Source: Hygrophila difformis
Lineage: Eukaryota > Streptophyta > Magnoliopsida > Lamiales > Acanthaceae
Direction of reading: 5' to 3'
Assembly: GCA_030278955.1 (NCBI GenBank)
Contig: JAOANR010000003.1
Location: forward strand, 28,597,227 to 28,661,226
DNA length: 64,000 nt
In this document: positions 10,276-22,408 of the stretch, piece after piece
Numbering within the stretch: position 1 is the first letter of the stretch
Layout of the letters: the number at the start of each line of letters is the position of its first letter
The notes under the pieces: generated by a model
Database searches by the model: none
What the model was told of the DNA's origin: nothing
What the model saw: only the letters and a program-made list of their open reading frames with translations
Program-made: the position numbers and the translations under genes

Positions 10276-11231
10276 CTAAATTTGCAGCCATAATGCCTTA
10301 GACCAGAGAAATGAATGGATGTGCAGGGAGTGATCAGCACGTTGTATTCATTATTTTCAATATCTGTCGAAGTCCTGAAATTTCAGGTTTCGGAACACCT
10401 CGAAACAAAATTTATCGAAATTTCATCCGAAACTCGATATTTCCCGAAATTTGACTGAAATTTTAATTTATTTTTTTAAAATTTTTTCCTAAATTGCAAA
10501 AATATATTTTCTAAAAAAAATAAAAACAATTAAAATTTATGTTTCGACACATATTGATTAAGTCATCCAATTAACTTGTTTTCATCGATTTTATGTCAAA
10601 ATCTTCTCAATCAACATGATGCATAATATCAATAATATTATTAGCATAGTATATCATTGAATGAGTATTGTTAGCATATTATTAATTTATATAGCAACAG
10701 AGAGGATGAAATTTGGAATATCTTCATTTTTATTCTCTCAGAAACTCGATGTGGTTTTCTCAAAAAATTGCAAATATCTCCGAAATTTCCCCCCAAATTT
10801 CAAATATCTTCAAGATTTTCGTAAATTTATATGTCTGATATCGACACCGATACCAATATTTAATACCTTGGCTGTATTAAGTGATGGGACCATCAAATCC
10901 ATTATTTTGGCAAATTTTTTTCTAATAAATATTTCCGATGTTTCGACGTTTCTCTAAAATCCATAAATTTTCGGTTGTAATTATTATTTAGAATTTTAAT
11001 TATCAATTAAAATATCAAATTTGAAGGCGGTTTTTAAGATGCAATTATCCCCAAATTTTTTCCAAAATCTAGAATCTCTCCCCCCTACCCAACACCCGCA
11101 AGCTTCTCTCATCACTTTATCGAAACCGACTCTCATCACTTTTATTTTGCTATGTTTAATTGTATATTAACAAATTACTTTACAATATCAACAATGCATC
11201 AACATTGTTACCAAGAAACAATGGATCGGCA
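10276..11231. other. Intergenic, AT-rich with a repeat built on GAAATTT/CGATAT motifs
   Basis: No gene found. From about 10370 to 10890 the sequence is rich in phrases like CCGAAATTT and TCGATATTTCCCG, and the other half repeats them in looser form (ATCTCCGAAATTTCC, GATATCGACACCGATACC). It looks like a degenerate foldback-type repeat, but I could not fix its ends. Confidence 0.35.
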
Positions 11232-11241
11232 TTTTAACATA

Positions 11242-12255
11242 GGAAAAAAAGATTTTTTTAGTCCGTTTTCTTTTCAAAAAATTCAAATCGGTCCGTTAGT
11301 AAATTTTTTCCCCCTATAATCTGCTAAGTTTGCTAATTTTTTCAATTTGGTCCTAATTACGTAATTAGTCTGAGGTTGCTGATGTGGCCGAAATAAATCA
11401 TATTTTACATCCACCTTGACCAATCTGGAGTCCTCACACATAATACATCACTACTCTAAAAAAATGCTTCCAGCGGGTCAATTGAGCCCTTCTTCACTGG
11501 GTTTAGGGATATAGTCTCCACTTGGTTTCTATTGAGCCCTCATTGGGGTTACACAACCCACAAAAGAAACAACAACCATTTATTTGGACATATTATATAT
11601 TACAATTGATCTTCATTTTCTTGAGAAACACAAAAAACCACCAAGATCTAAGAAGATCCATTGCAGTAGCTGCTGACCAGAACTCCGATGTCATCCAGTG
11701 AAGGTACTGCCCAACCCAATGCGAGAATGGGCTTCGCACAGATGAGTTGAGTTGCTTTACCTATGTTTTCCAAAAACATCATTTTTCTGGATGTGGTGAA
11801 AGGGCTGAGATAAGGTTTGTTGAATCTATTCGGAATGGAATTGAAGATAAGCTCTATTGTTATTGTAAATGGTTTTTGTTTCTTTGTGGGTTGGTTAACC
11901 TCAATGAGGATTTAATACGAACTAAGTGGAAACTATATCTATCATCCCAGTGAAGAATGACTCAATTGACCAGCTGGATACATTTTCTAGAGTAGTGATG
12001 TCTTATGGAGCCTTCAAACATTTACTTTAAACATTTATTAAACTGTTGTGTTATAGGTGGAGACTCCAGATTGACCACAGTGGATGTAAAATATGATTTA
12101 TTTCGGCCACATCAGCAACCTCATGCTAATTATGTAAATAGAACCGAATTTTAAAAAAATAGCAAATCTAGCGGACTATATGGGACAAAAATTTACTAAA
12201 TGACCGATTTGGATTTTTTGGAAAGAAAATGGACTAAAAAATCTTTTATTTTTCC
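11242..12255. mobile_element. Second MULE-like element, about 1.0 kb
   Basis: Long inverted arms (11242 to about 11560 and about 11890 to 12255). Both start GGAAAAA when read inward and share TTGCTGATGTGGCCGAAATA and the following ATCATATTTTACATCCAC. Flanking 10-mers TTTTAACATA (11232-11241) and ATTTAACATA (12256-12265) are a near-perfect direct duplication. The 330-bp interior has one 68-codon frame (11747-11953) of no recognised family. Non-autonomous. Confidence 0.75.
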
Positions 12256-12265
12256 ATTTAACATA

Positions 12266-13230
12266 TATATATCATTAATACATACGTACCCACCACTTAA
12301 TGGGTACCCAACTATCTCATCATTGAAATTTTAAATTTGTATTGACTTTTTTCCCTCCATGACTATTCATTCAATGGCGACCATTCGTGCCATATTTTTT
12401 TGTTGTTTATATTTGTTTCATTCCATTTATTTTGCGATGTTAAATTCAATATCACCCAAACTACATCAAACTATTAGTAGTGAAATTTTTTTGGCTATGT
12501 TTAATTGAATATCAAACAATCACTTTAATTGAAAATCAAACCATCACACAATAGAAAAAAGAAGATTTGGATTAAACCAAAAAGTTATTGGGCTAGGAAC
12601 CAAAAAGTTCTTGGGCTAGGGTTAGGGCTGATCAATCCAATGAAGTAAGGTAACAAAAAATTCATCGAACTTGGGCTCGGGGCTTGGTGAATGGCCACAT
12701 TTTCCTACACTTTTTAATAGTTATCTTGATCCCTAATTATCGAAGTCCACCTCCTATTTCATATGTCACCACATCACACACTCTCAAGTGAGTATCACGG
12801 ACTGCTATAAATGGGAGCAGGGTTCCCAATTGTTGATTTTGGGTTTGGATACGGTGTTGAATGGGTGACATTAAGAAGGTACTGGCGTGCTGACCTGATA
12901 AAGTGTGTGTTGAGTGTTAATGATGTGTGTGCTGGATATTTAATGATGTATGAATTCGATAAAAATATGCAGCACATACGAAAACTCTTTCAGCATATAA
13001 AAACAATGCTCCAACACTCCAGCACATACTGATTCAGCTCCCAAATCAAGTACTTTGATTTTGCCACCATTTAGAGCTTAATGCAAAACCATCCTTCAAG
13101 AGTGTGTTTGGATAAGTTGCAACAAAAGTGATTATCTGATTATTGTTTTTTTAAAGCGCAAATAATCAGTCTAATCGCTCAAAAATGGTGCTTAAATGAG
13201 GAAGAATCTTTTATTAATAATCTTAAGAAT
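12266..13230. other. Intergenic, no feature found
   Basis: AT-rich sequence without a convincing gene. A short open frame around 12811-13032 has no recognisable domain and no upstream signals. Confidence 0.5.
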
Positions 13231-13234
13231 GTTG

Positions 13235-13790
13235 GGCTAATTGATTCCAAGAAGGCAGAAGGGAAAGGTTAGGCTGTATAAATTCTTTCTGAGTCAGCTT
13301 AACCCAAGGCTTTCATGGCGTGTGGGTCATTCCCCATACAAGTTTTCCGAGAAGAGATATATTCATTAGCTGAGCTTTCCTCAACCCCAATCTACCAACA
13401 GCTTGGCATAGCAATTCTATCCCAACTTACAAGATAAAGCCCTTTCCCATTGTTATCTTTCCCCAGCAACCGGCTTATCTTCTGGTCAATGGCATTGCAA
13501 GTGGCTTTCCGGAAAACCAATGAAGTTGTATAAAATAAGCAACAATAGCTGCCATTACCGACCTACATAGAGTGAGTCTCCCGGTCTTGTTAAATAATTT
13601 AGATGCCCAACCCTCCAAACGCTTGTCCATTTTTTTCCCAAAATGAAACTGAAAAATCTTGCTTCTTTTGGCGTCCCATTGTGATTTGAGATAGTAGCCA
13701 TTCAAATAATGTAGTATATCAAGTAATGTAAAACAAAATTTGTGCAAGAGCGGATGAGTACCTCCCTAAAAGGTGGAAGCATTGCAATAA
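13235..13790 (-). pseudogene. LINE reverse transcriptase C-terminal fragment
   Basis: Minus-strand translation gives MDKRLEGWASKLFNKTGR, LTLCRSVMAAIVAYFIQ and, in another frame further on, KGLYLVSWDRIAMP and QLMNISLLGKLVWGM. This is the thumb/connector region after the reverse transcriptase palm in plant L1-type LINEs. Frames are broken by shifts and a stop. No poly(A) tail is seen, so it is a fragment. Confidence 0.75.
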
Positions 13791-13799
13791 AACTGCTGC

Positions 13800-15188
13800 A
13801 CCGCTGAATTTGTAAATAATAATTTGTGGCCACCAAATGGGAGGCTGAACACGGAACAAAAGGATACCATAAATCAAGCTATCAAATTTATTTCATTCTT
13901 ATCTTTATTTCTGCACTTAATTTTAATTATCTACTCACAATTCTTCAATTACTCGAGCATTTTGTGAAGATAATCTTTTATTATGTTATAATAATTAAAA
14001 TTTGATTATATTTTTCTTTTCTCATAATAGAAGTAAATCATCTACCCACATATATATACTTTTCATGAACATTAGTTAATGAATTTTACTGGCAACTCAA
14101 AATACAAAAAGTGAGATTAAAACGAACACGAAATTCAAAATTGACTCAAATCAAATGAACCTTCTGGTGACCCACGTATGAGTCACTACATGACTTCAAA
14201 TTATGATTGATATCATAAAATGAATAAACATAAATAAATAAAAAATAAAATAAAATAATTCCAATTTGGGTTGCTTTCACATCCTTTCATTTTCTTGAAA
14301 TTGATGTTCCCATAAATGATGCCTCCATGAAGCTGCAACCTTGTTGGCAGCTGCATAATGCATTAAACAGATGTTTAAAATTTACTAATATTAATAATAG
14401 TACCCAAAAAGATGGCCTTGGAAATATGTTTAAATAAATGTAGATAACACTTAAATAATCCAGAAAACTTTGCAAAGTTGTTAAAGTTAAAATTTTGGCA
14501 TGGACACGTCACTCTTTTCACTACCTGGATTCACTGAATCCCCCTATTTATTTTTCTATTTTTCATATATGGAAGTAAAGACTAAAGTGTAAAGCAGCCG
14601 GGATTGGGTGAGCTTCTATAGTTTTTCAGTGGGTAAATCCTTTTTCTTATTAATACTCTTTCCAAGCCAAATGAGTGATAAGAATTTATGTCAATCAAAT
14701 TACAACCGAATAAAGGAAATGGATAATGGGTCATATGGGGAATTACACACCAACAATAATGTTAGAAACAAGAGTTTGACCGCTTGGTCAAGTCCTCATC
14801 TCTTTCACTCTTTGGTATTAGATTTGAATGTAATATGGATTTGTTTTAGATACTTTCGTTATCTATCCCTTCCCAACATGAAACAAAAAAGGTATTGAGT
14901 TCAAGCCTTTGTGTATGCAGAATTCTACTTTGGGAGAGGCAACCCTTCAATACCCATCAGATCTTCGAGTGATTAATTTTAGGCTCAATGTGACCAGTGG
15001 ATACCCACTACATGCCAAAGAAAAATGGTACAAAAACGTCCATTTTTCATCCAAATTTGATATAATAAGTCAAAAAGTGAAAATTTTTATTAGCTTGAGT
15101 TCGCATATGTACAAAATACAGTCCGATTAGCATGCTAAAATGAATTATTCGTTTGCCATATTGTGATTATTGTTTTACAAACAAATGT
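13800..15188. other. Intergenic, AT-rich, no gene found
   Basis: Several short open frames (for example 14608-14898) lack codon structure, domains or splice context. The left flank of the large Tat element ends here. Confidence 0.5.
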
Positions 15189-15193
15189 GATAC

Positions 15194-15861
15194 TGTTAAC
15201 TACAAATATTTTTGGCCCGTAAAATTAAATTCGTTAGGCCCATTAAATTTGGCCCAGTCCATTTTTAGAGGCCCGCCCCAGTGCAAAATTTATCCGGATA
15301 ATGATCCAGTAGGAAAACCGGCACCATAATGCAGGGGCAACAGTGACTTGTCACAGCCGCCAGCCAGCCGTATCCTCAAGCCGCCACACCTCCTAGGTGC
15401 ATGTGGTGTAACCAGAAGTCAGCCTCCTAGGTGCAGGTCGCGCCTCCTAGGTGCAGGTGGTGTAACCAGAAGTCTTGCATCTCATGAATGCAGACGGCGA
15501 CAGGACGGCGCAAGAAGAAGACGCGTGTGCCTCCACCAATCCTCTACCAGCCGCCATGTCTCATCAAGCCGCCAGCGCCCGTAGTGTCACCAGAAGTCAA
15601 GCATCTCATTAACGCATGGCGGTACACACTCTCTATAAAAGGATGAAGAGGGCATGGAAGCAGATCAGATCCACACACCCTAAGAGGACGCACTTTTCAT
15701 ATTTTTCATTCCTGCACTTTTTCATTCTGCAAGTTCAATTCTTGTTTTTACATTCCTGCAAATTTTCCATTCCTTTACAGCTTTGCTTAAATTCTTGTAA
15801 TTCCCTTAGTAATCCTTGTAATCCTCTTCAAACATTGTTCAATCAAAATTCTTGGTTAACA
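15194..15861 (+). repeat. 5' LTR of the Tat element
   Basis: 668 bp. Contains four AGCCGCC motifs (15355, 15379, 15549, 15567), three copies of CTCCTAGGTGCA (about 15390, 15424, 15444), repeated GTAACCAGAAGTC, and a TATA box at 15634. TTGGCACGCCCAGTTGGAC (15864-15882), the likely PBS, follows two bases later. Confidence 0.93.
15634..15640 (+). promoter_or_regulatory. TATA box of the Tat 5' LTR, with upstream GCC boxes
   Basis: TATAAAA in a CTCTCTATAAAAGG context. Exact GCC-box sequences (AGCCGCC, the known binding site of plant ERF factors) lie 61 to 279 bp upstream. Duplicated at the same place in the 3' LTR (about 29855). Confidence 0.7.
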
Positions 15862-15863
15862 AA

Positions 15864-15882
15864 TTGGCACGCCCAGTTGGAC
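15864..15882 (+). promoter_or_regulatory. Primer binding site of the Tat element
   Basis: TTGGCACGCCCAGTTGGAC lies two bases after the LTR. It has the form of a Gypsy primer site; I did not identify the tRNA. Confidence 0.6.
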
Positions 15883-15912
15883 GCGAGTGGAAACCATATC
15901 CGCTTAGAGTGT

Positions 15913-18380
15913 ATGCTACTTAGATCTGGACGAGTAGTAAGAGACTTAACACAAAAATTTGAAGAAATGGCGCTCCATGAAGAAACTCCAGTAAGAACAC
16001 CATCTGAGAACGCCGATGATGCGGCGACTACTTCCCAACCACCGCAAGGGATAATGCAAGTCCCAACCCTTTCGGAACAGATGCGGCTATCGATGACTGA
16101 ATCCATGGCCGAGTTCATGCCTCTACTTACCAGGCATGTTATGGACGTGTTGCGGCCTGCTATGGCCGATCAAACTGACAAGATTTGTGGATCCCTGCGC
16201 ACTTCGCAAGAGGGCTCCATCTCAGTGAATGACACGAATGTGTCACCAAGCATCCCAGGGCCGTATGGCGGCCCACAGAGGACTTGGGGGACAACCTTTG
16301 GCCAGCAACCACTCTCTGAGTGCGGAGGTATAGCTAGTCTGCCTCCGTTTCCTTCTTCTCATACTTTCGTTCCTGCGACAGGTAATATGCCGAACGGTTG
16401 TTATACAGCGCCTCTCATAATGTATGCTTCATCTGGATACTTAATGGGCGTTGTACCAACCATTCCTGGCATGGCACTACGCCAGGTGACGGCACAGCCA
16501 TTTGGAGTGGCGGCGCCTATGCCACCGGCCGACATCCCTACTTTAGGCACTGGAGGAGGATACATGCAACATCAGGCCGCCAACATGAGTCATCCGGCCG
16601 CCAACATGAGTCATCCGGCCGCCAGCATGCCTCATCCGGCCGCCAACTTGGCTTCGGCCGCCAACATGGCCCAGGCCGCCATGCCTCAGGCCGCCATGGC
16701 TCATCCGGCCGCCAACATGAGTCATCTGGCCGCCAGCATGCCTCATCCGGCCGCCAACTTGGCTTCGGCCGCCAACATGGCCCAGGCCGCCATGCCTCAG
16801 GCCGCCATGGCTCATCCGGCCGCCATGTATCAACAAGCTGCCATGCCTCCTACACAGGCGCCTGTGGTGTCGCCCGAGTTGTTGGCAGATATGATGCAAC
16901 AACATTTCGGCATTCAATTAAGGCCGATGGAACGGCCCACCTATAGGAAACCATACCCGGATTGGGTAGACACAATGCAGCCTTACCTAAAGGCTTCAAA
17001 ATGCCCGAGTTCACCACGTTCTCGGGAGACGACGGCAAATCAACCATAGAACACGTGGGCAGGTTTACTGCTCAATGTGGCGAAGCAGCGGCCAACGATT
17101 GGCTGAGACTAAGGTTGTTCAGCTCCTCACTGACTGGACCTGCCTTTGCCTGGTTTGCGTCATTGCGACCTAATTCTATTCAAAATTGGGCCGATCTCGA
17201 GCGGGCGTTTCATGACAGATTCTATACTCCTCTGTCACAGGTTAGTCTTGCAGATCTCACTAACGCCAAACAATTTGCCGATGAGGCGGCGAGTTCTTTT
17301 ATTAACAGATTGCAGCGCCTAAAAGGCCGATGTACTATAGCAATACCAGATAAAGAAATAGCCAATATAGCCGTGGCTAACATGTTACCGAGATTAAAAG
17401 AACATTTAATTGTGCAGGATGCAACTGACCTCGCCCAGCTGGCCGAGAGAGCGGCCCGCGTGGAAAAATTCCTGGGAGAACAGGAACAGAGACGTCCTAT
17501 ACGTCGAGTCCACTTTGAGGATGTGAGACTCAGTAATGAGGAGGACGAGGCTGTGGAAGTGGTTGTTGCAGAACTAGTGCACACAGCCAAACCGCATACG
17601 TGTGCGGCTCTCAAGCTGGCAAAACAAAGAGAGGCTAGGTATAAGCCTGAAGAAGACCTCTTTGACATGGGCAAGGCGGATCAAGTATTCGATGCCCTAC
17701 TCAAAGACGGTGTGATCAAATTGCCTGAAGGGCAAAAATTACCAGCGGCCGAGGAAATTCGGGGCCGAGCATTTTGTAAGTGGCATAACTCATTTACTTA
17801 CAGCATTACTAAATGCAGGAGTTTTAGAACTGCCATACAGAACAAAATAAAAGAGGGTCTTTTGAAAATTGCAGGTATGAAGGTGGATTTAGATCCATTT
17901 CCTCAGCTTCCAATTGGTGTTTCTGGACTCATCCCAAATCCAGAAGATGGCGGCTCCAGTAGCCGGACTAATAAAGGAAAGGAACACATTGAAATCGATG
18001 AAGAGGATATGGACTTATTATCTGATGAGTCTGATCATGAAAGAAAAGAGTTTTGCAGTAAACAACCAAGGTTTAAGAGCATGTCGAAAGAGGACTTCAA
18101 GAAGGTCCTGGAAGCTGAAGAAAGAGAGCACCACAAGAAGAAGAACCCTCCTTTGAGGGTGGAGATCCCTAAGCAGGCGGTAGAGATCCATGAAAATGGA
18201 AGACACCAGACTGTTACTCGTGATTATAGGCATGGTGTACAGGTGGTTCCAACCTTGATGAGGCGACCAGAACATCCAGTTGAGGCTGATAGTTGGATGA
18301 GGAACCGGGCACATAGTAAAGCTGCTCAAAAGAAGCCGCCACCCATGACTAGAAGTCAATTTAGGCGGGCTCAGAGATGA
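15913..18380 (+). pseudogene. Tat gag, frameshifted
   Basis: The first ATG after the LTR (15913, MLLRSGRVVRDL) opens a frame to 17049. Residues encoded at 16560-16850 are tandem units of the type HPAANMSHPAASMPHPAANL, with QAAMPQAAMAHPA between, from a GGCCGCCAACATG-like DNA repeat. The frame must shift near 16970-17040 to continue in a second frame with the capsid domain (FTTFSGDDGKSTIEHV, WLRLRLFSSSLTGPAFAWF), typical of Retrotrans_gag. That frame ends at a TGA (18378-18380), after which the same frame goes on for 320 codons. Gag forms the virus-like particle. Confidence 0.85.
16560..16850 (+). repeat. GGCCGCC-rich tandem repeat inside gag
   Basis: Units of about 15-30 bp such as GGCCGCCAACATGAGTCATC are repeated, and a larger block of about 120 bp (starting near 16590 and 16710) is duplicated. 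The translation is an Ala/Asn/Met/His/Pro-rich low-complexity stretch. The same GCCGCCA word recurs in the LTR and in the antisense gene. Confidence 0.85.
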
Positions 18381-18392
18381 TACGCCGAGGAA

Positions 18393-19352
18393 ATGCGGCA
18401 ATGGGAAGCTCAGATCCACAAGTTGGAGTCTTCCAGGCCTCGGAAGCCCATACAGCCGACTTACTTCAGAGGAGAAACCTCCGAACAGCGGAGGCCTAAC
18501 TCGTCCATAACACCCCATCAAAGAAAGATGCATGAAGCCTCAAGAAGGTCACCACAGCCGTCATCACCCAGGAGGCCAACCCGGGAGAGGCTGCAGCCGC
18601 CATCACCCTCCACCAGGAGGCCGATGAAGGAGAGGTTGCAACCGCCATCATCTTCTACTACCAGGAGGCCAGTACGAGAGAGACTGCAATGGACGGAAAG
18701 AAGACCTCAGCCACCATCGCCTCAACCTAAGGCAACACAAATGGAGTCTCCTCAAGTTAACATTCAACCATCGGTGTCTAAAGACAAAGGTAAAGCTATT
18801 GTTACCGAGTCTGATGATAAAGGGAGTAAGGTTAAATCTGTAGGACAGAAGTTCATCGAGAAGCTAGACAAAATGGACATGACTCCTTCAAACATGGCTA
18901 TGGCTAGTGTGCTAATGAAATACATGGCATATTTGGCGGCCCATGAAGCCGGTGAATTTGGAAATGAACCACATAGTTTTGAAGGATTCACGGCTTATTG
19001 CAAGACTGTAGAAACCCAGAAGAAGTCACAGATACAAGTTGAAACGAAATCAACTAGTGAAACACTTCAAGCGACCAATAAGGCACCACAAGTGAATTTT
19101 GGTGTTATTACACCTACAGAAGTGGAGGTTGCTGTGGAGGCCAATCTCGATGAACCTAAAGTTAGGATTGGTGCCCTAGGCATCATGACTGATGAATGTG
19201 GCACGATCGATGATATGAATATTGACGAAGGATATGAAGATGATGTGTGGGGTAATGTGAACCTCAATATTGATGAGGAGTATCATGTTGAATTAGAAGG
19301 CATGGATCTTGAAGATGAGGTTTTCTGGAAAAAAATTGGACAAAGAGCTTAA
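18393..19352 (+). pseudogene. Tat gag-protease linker region
   Basis: In-frame continuation of gag after the TGA at 18378. Rich in Arg/Pro/Ser repeats (ERLQPPSPSTRRPMKERL) and then acidic. No zinc knuckle is visible. It stops at 19352 and the protease begins in another frame from 19309, so an indel lies in the overlap. Confidence 0.6.
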
Positions 19353-20193
19353 AGAAGCAGACGATAGGGAAGAAGAAGGGCCGAATGACCCATCCGTGCC
19401 TATGCGGGTCATTGGATTGGCGGCTGAGGAAGAGGTAAGTGATGCCGAATCCGAGATATGGGATGAGGAAGAGCCATCGTTCGCGAGGCTTATTGAAAAA
19501 ATGGATGAAATGATAGCCGAATTGTCCCATCCAACCAGGGATGCACCTCCTATACAAGAACTTGGCGGCCAACATGATGCTTCAAATTCGGCTGTGGCAC
19601 AGTTTGCCAAACCTGAGGTTGCTCAGACAAGGCATCTGAAGCTCTTGTATGTCAAGGCTCACATCGATGGGCGTCCTGTGAGCAGGGTATTTGTTGATAA
19701 TGGGGCGGCAGCCAATGTGATGCCGATGTCAACTCTAATGAAGATTGGGAAGAGTGAAAAAGATCTGATCCCCACAAGGGTTAGAATGTGCAGCTTCGTA
19801 GGGGAAGCAACCCAACCTGCCGGATTCATAACGGCGGACGTCACTATTGGATCCAAGACCATCAAGGTCGCCTTCTTTGTGGTGAAATCAAAGACGTGTT
19901 ACTCGGCATTGCTTGGGCGCGACTGGATTCACATGGCGCAGTGTGTGCCATCCACCCTCCACCAGCAGTTGTTAATTTGGGATGGTGACCGGATAGAATT
20001 GGTGGAGGCGGATCCTCAACCCTTTGCAGGACCGGACGCCAACAATGATGAGGCGATCTTCTACATCGAAGACATCCAACCTGCATCAGCTTTAATTGGT
20101 ATGGACATGGATCTGGAATCCATTGACTTCACAACAAGCGGCTTCAAGTTACATCTTGCAGATAGCCGACATGAAGCATCAAACTCTTCATGA
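19309..20193 (+). CDS. Tat aspartic protease region
   Basis: Encodes RVFVDNGAAANVMPMSTL, a retropepsin active-site motif (Asp-Asn-Gly-Ala in place of Asp-Ser/Thr-Gly), and SALLGRDWIH, the second conserved protease element. It would process the polyprotein. The frame ends at a stop overlapping by four bases the next frame (20190), so in this copy it is separated from the reverse transcriptase. Confidence 0.8.
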   Translation: MKMRFSGKKLDKELKEADDREEEGPNDPSVPMRVIGLAAEEEVSDAESEIWDEEEPSFARLIEKMDEMIAELSHPTRDAPPIQELGGQHDASNSAVAQFAKPEVAQTRHLKLLYVKAHIDGRPVSRVFVDNGAAANVMPMSTLMKIGKSEKDLIPTRVRMCSFVGEATQPAGFITADVTIGSKTIKVAFFVVKSKTCYSALLGRDWIHMAQCVPSTLHQQLLIWDGDRIELVEADPQPFAGPDANNDEAIFYIEDIQPASALIGMDMDLESIDFTTSGFKLHLADSRHEASNSS

Positions 20194-22397
20194 TAAGCAG
20201 CTATGACATTTATAAAGACTTGTTGCAGCGGCTCGCCAACACTGAAATAATGATGGGTGCCGAAATCAAGTCCAAAAACCCAGCTGACATTCGGCCATCT
20301 GAGTGGCCATCTCCTGTGAAGCAGACGTTGCCTAGTCCGGAAGCCAAGGAACCACTTGTAGACATCAACCTCGGGACGGATGAAGAGCCAAAGCTGACCA
20401 AGATAAGTGCATCATTGCCTAAGGAGAAGCGACACCAGCTAGTGGAGTTGATTCATAAGTATAAAGATTGCTTTGCGTGGCAATACACAGAAATGCCAGG
20501 ACTATCAAGGGAGCTAGTGGAACACAAGTTGCCAACTCATCCAGAATTCAGACCTCATAAGCAGCCACCAAGACGGTTCGATCCAGACACCATCCCAAAA
20601 ATAAAGGCCGAGATTGAGAAGCTTCTTAAAGCAGGTTACATTAGAACTTGTCGTTATGTAGAATGGCTTGCAAATATTGTACCTGTTGTAAAGAAGAATG
20701 GTAAACTGAGAGTCTGTATAGACTTTAGGAACTTAAACTTGGCAACGCCCAAGGATGAATATGTAATGCCTATGGCTGATATGCTTGTTGATGCGGCCGC
20801 CGGCCACAAGTTTTTATCTTTAATGGATGGTTATTCTGGATACAACCAAATCTTCATTTCTGAAAATGATGTACATAAAACAGCTTTTCGTTGCCCAGGG
20901 CCAGTCGGCATTTTTGAATGGGTATTCATGCCCTTTGGATTAAAAAACGCGGGGGCAACATACCAAAGAGCCATGAACATGATTTTTCATGATTTAATCG
21001 GTCACACACTTGAAGTATATATTGATGACATAGTGGTAAAATCATGTGAATTTGGCCAACACTTGGCTCACCTTGAAGGTTCCTTCATCCGAATGAGGCA
21101 GCATAGATTGAAAATTAATCCAGCTAAGTGTGCCTTTGGAGTGGCAGCAGGGAACTTCTTAGGTTTCCTGGTGCATGAGAGGGGCATTGAGGTAGACCAG
21201 AACAAAGCTAAGGCCATCCTGGAGGCTCGTGCACCAACCAATCTCAAAGAACTGCAGTCATTGATGGGCAAAATCAATTTCATAAGGAGATTCATTGCCA
21301 ATGCTACCGGCAAGATGAAAGCGTTCACTACCTTACTTAAAGGAAGAAAGAACGAGAAGTTCGTATGGACGACTGAGCATCAAGCAGCCTTCGAAGAAAT
21401 AAAAAGAGCATTGGTCAATCCTCCAGTATTAGTGCCGCCAAGACCTGGAATACCTTTGAAACTATATGTATCGGCCGCTGATGAGTCTATCGGGTGCTTG
21501 CTTGCACAGGACGATGAAGGCGGCAAGGAGAGGGCTATCTATTACCTTAGCAAGACTCTGCAAGGGCCAGAGGTAAGATATACTGCATTAGAAAAGTTGT
21601 GCTACGCCCTCGTATACTCCTGCAACAAGTTAGAACACTACATGCTGCCAAGAACAGTTCATGTAGTGGCTCCCTTCGACTTGGTGAAGACCCTTTTGCA
21701 CAAACCAGCATTAAAGGGTAGACAAGCTAAGTGGGCTATGAAGATCAATCCTTTTACCCTTGTACACGTTCCTCAAAAGGCAGTCAAGGGGCAAGCTTTA
21801 GCTGACTTCTTAGCTCAACACCCTTCGTTGGTTCTGTCAGAAGATCCCAAAGAAGTGTCCTTTATGGGATTCGAACCTTGGGAGCTAACCTTTGATGGGT
21901 CTTGTGCAAGCAGCGGCTCGGGGGCCGGCATTACAATCACTAGTCCTCTTGGGGAATATTGGAAGCTTGCTCGGGAGTTAGAGCCTGGCACCACCAACAA
22001 TCAAGCAGAGTACGAAGCTTTGATATTTGGCCTCGAAACTGCATTGCTTAAGGGTGCGAAATCAATTACAATTTTTGGAGACTCCCAAATCATCCTGAAG
22101 CGGTTAACCAGAGAATATGAATGCAAGAGTCCCAGATTGATTAAGTGCTATGAGACAGCACTAGAACTATTGGGCAAGTTTTCGGACGCTACCATCACAC
22201 ATGTGCCTAGAAGCCAAAATCAAGAGGCCAACGAGGCTGCTCAACTTGCTTCAGGCTGGCAGTCTTGTCGCCCTAGGGGGCACCACACATTGCCGCCATC
22301 ACAAGTGAACCTGAGGACCAACAAGAGAGTGGTGATTGGAGGACCGAGATCATATAGTACCTCGAGAACCCGTCATCTGGAGGAAATAACTCGCTAA
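20190..22397 (+). CDS. Tat reverse transcriptase with two RNase H domains
   Basis: Reverse transcriptase: [46 protein letters not shown] and the catalytic YIDDIVVKS. The connecting RNase H follows (LYVSAADESIGCLLAQ). A second RNase H follows at about residues 565-700: LTFDGSCASSGSGAGI, NNQAEYEALIFGLETAL, FGDSQIILKRL. This second, plant/archaeal-type RNase H marks the Tat lineage. The catalytic Asp, Glu and Asp residues are visible. The frame ends at 22397 and the integrase is in a different frame. Confidence 0.92.
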   Translation: MISSYDIYKDLLQRLANTEIMMGAEIKSKNPADIRPSEWPSPVKQTLPSPEAKEPLVDINLGTDEEPKLTKISASLPKEKRHQLVELIHKYKDCFAWQYTEMPGLSRELVEHKLPTHPEFRPHKQPPRRFDPDTIPKIKAEIEKLLKAGYIRTCRYVEWLANIVPVVKKNGKLRVCIDFRNLNLATPKDEYVMPMADMLVDAAAGHKFLSLMDGYSGYNQIFISENDVHKTAFRCPGPVGIFEWVFMPFGLKNAGATYQRAMNMIFHDLIGHTLEVYIDDIVVKSCEFGQHLAHLEGSFIRMRQHRLKINPAKCAFGVAAGNFLGFLVHERGIEVDQNKAKAILEARAPTNLKELQSLMGKINFIRRFIANATGKMKAFTTLLKGRKNEKFVWTTEHQAAFEEIKRALVNPPVLVPPRPGIPLKLYVSAADESIGCLLAQDDEGGKERAIYYLSKTLQGPEVRYTALEKLCYALVYSCNKLEHYMLPRTVHVVAPFDLVKTLLHKPALKGRQAKWAMKINPFTLVHVPQKAVKGQALADFLAQHPSLVLSEDPKEVSFMGFEPWELTFDGSCASSGSGAGITITSPLGEYWKLARELEPGTTNNQAEYEALIFGLETALLKGAKSITIFGDSQIILKRLTREYECKSPRLIKCYETALELLGKFSDATITHVPRSQNQEANEAAQLASGWQSCRPRGHHTLPPSQVNLRTNKRVVIGGPRSYSTSRTRHLEEITR

Positions 22398-22408
22398 AGG
22401 TAAAAGCT

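Noticed and set aside
16543..16917. Minus-strand Gly/His/Met-rich frame opposite gag
   Set aside because: It reflects the GGCCGCC tandem repeat. The sense strand is continuous with gag.
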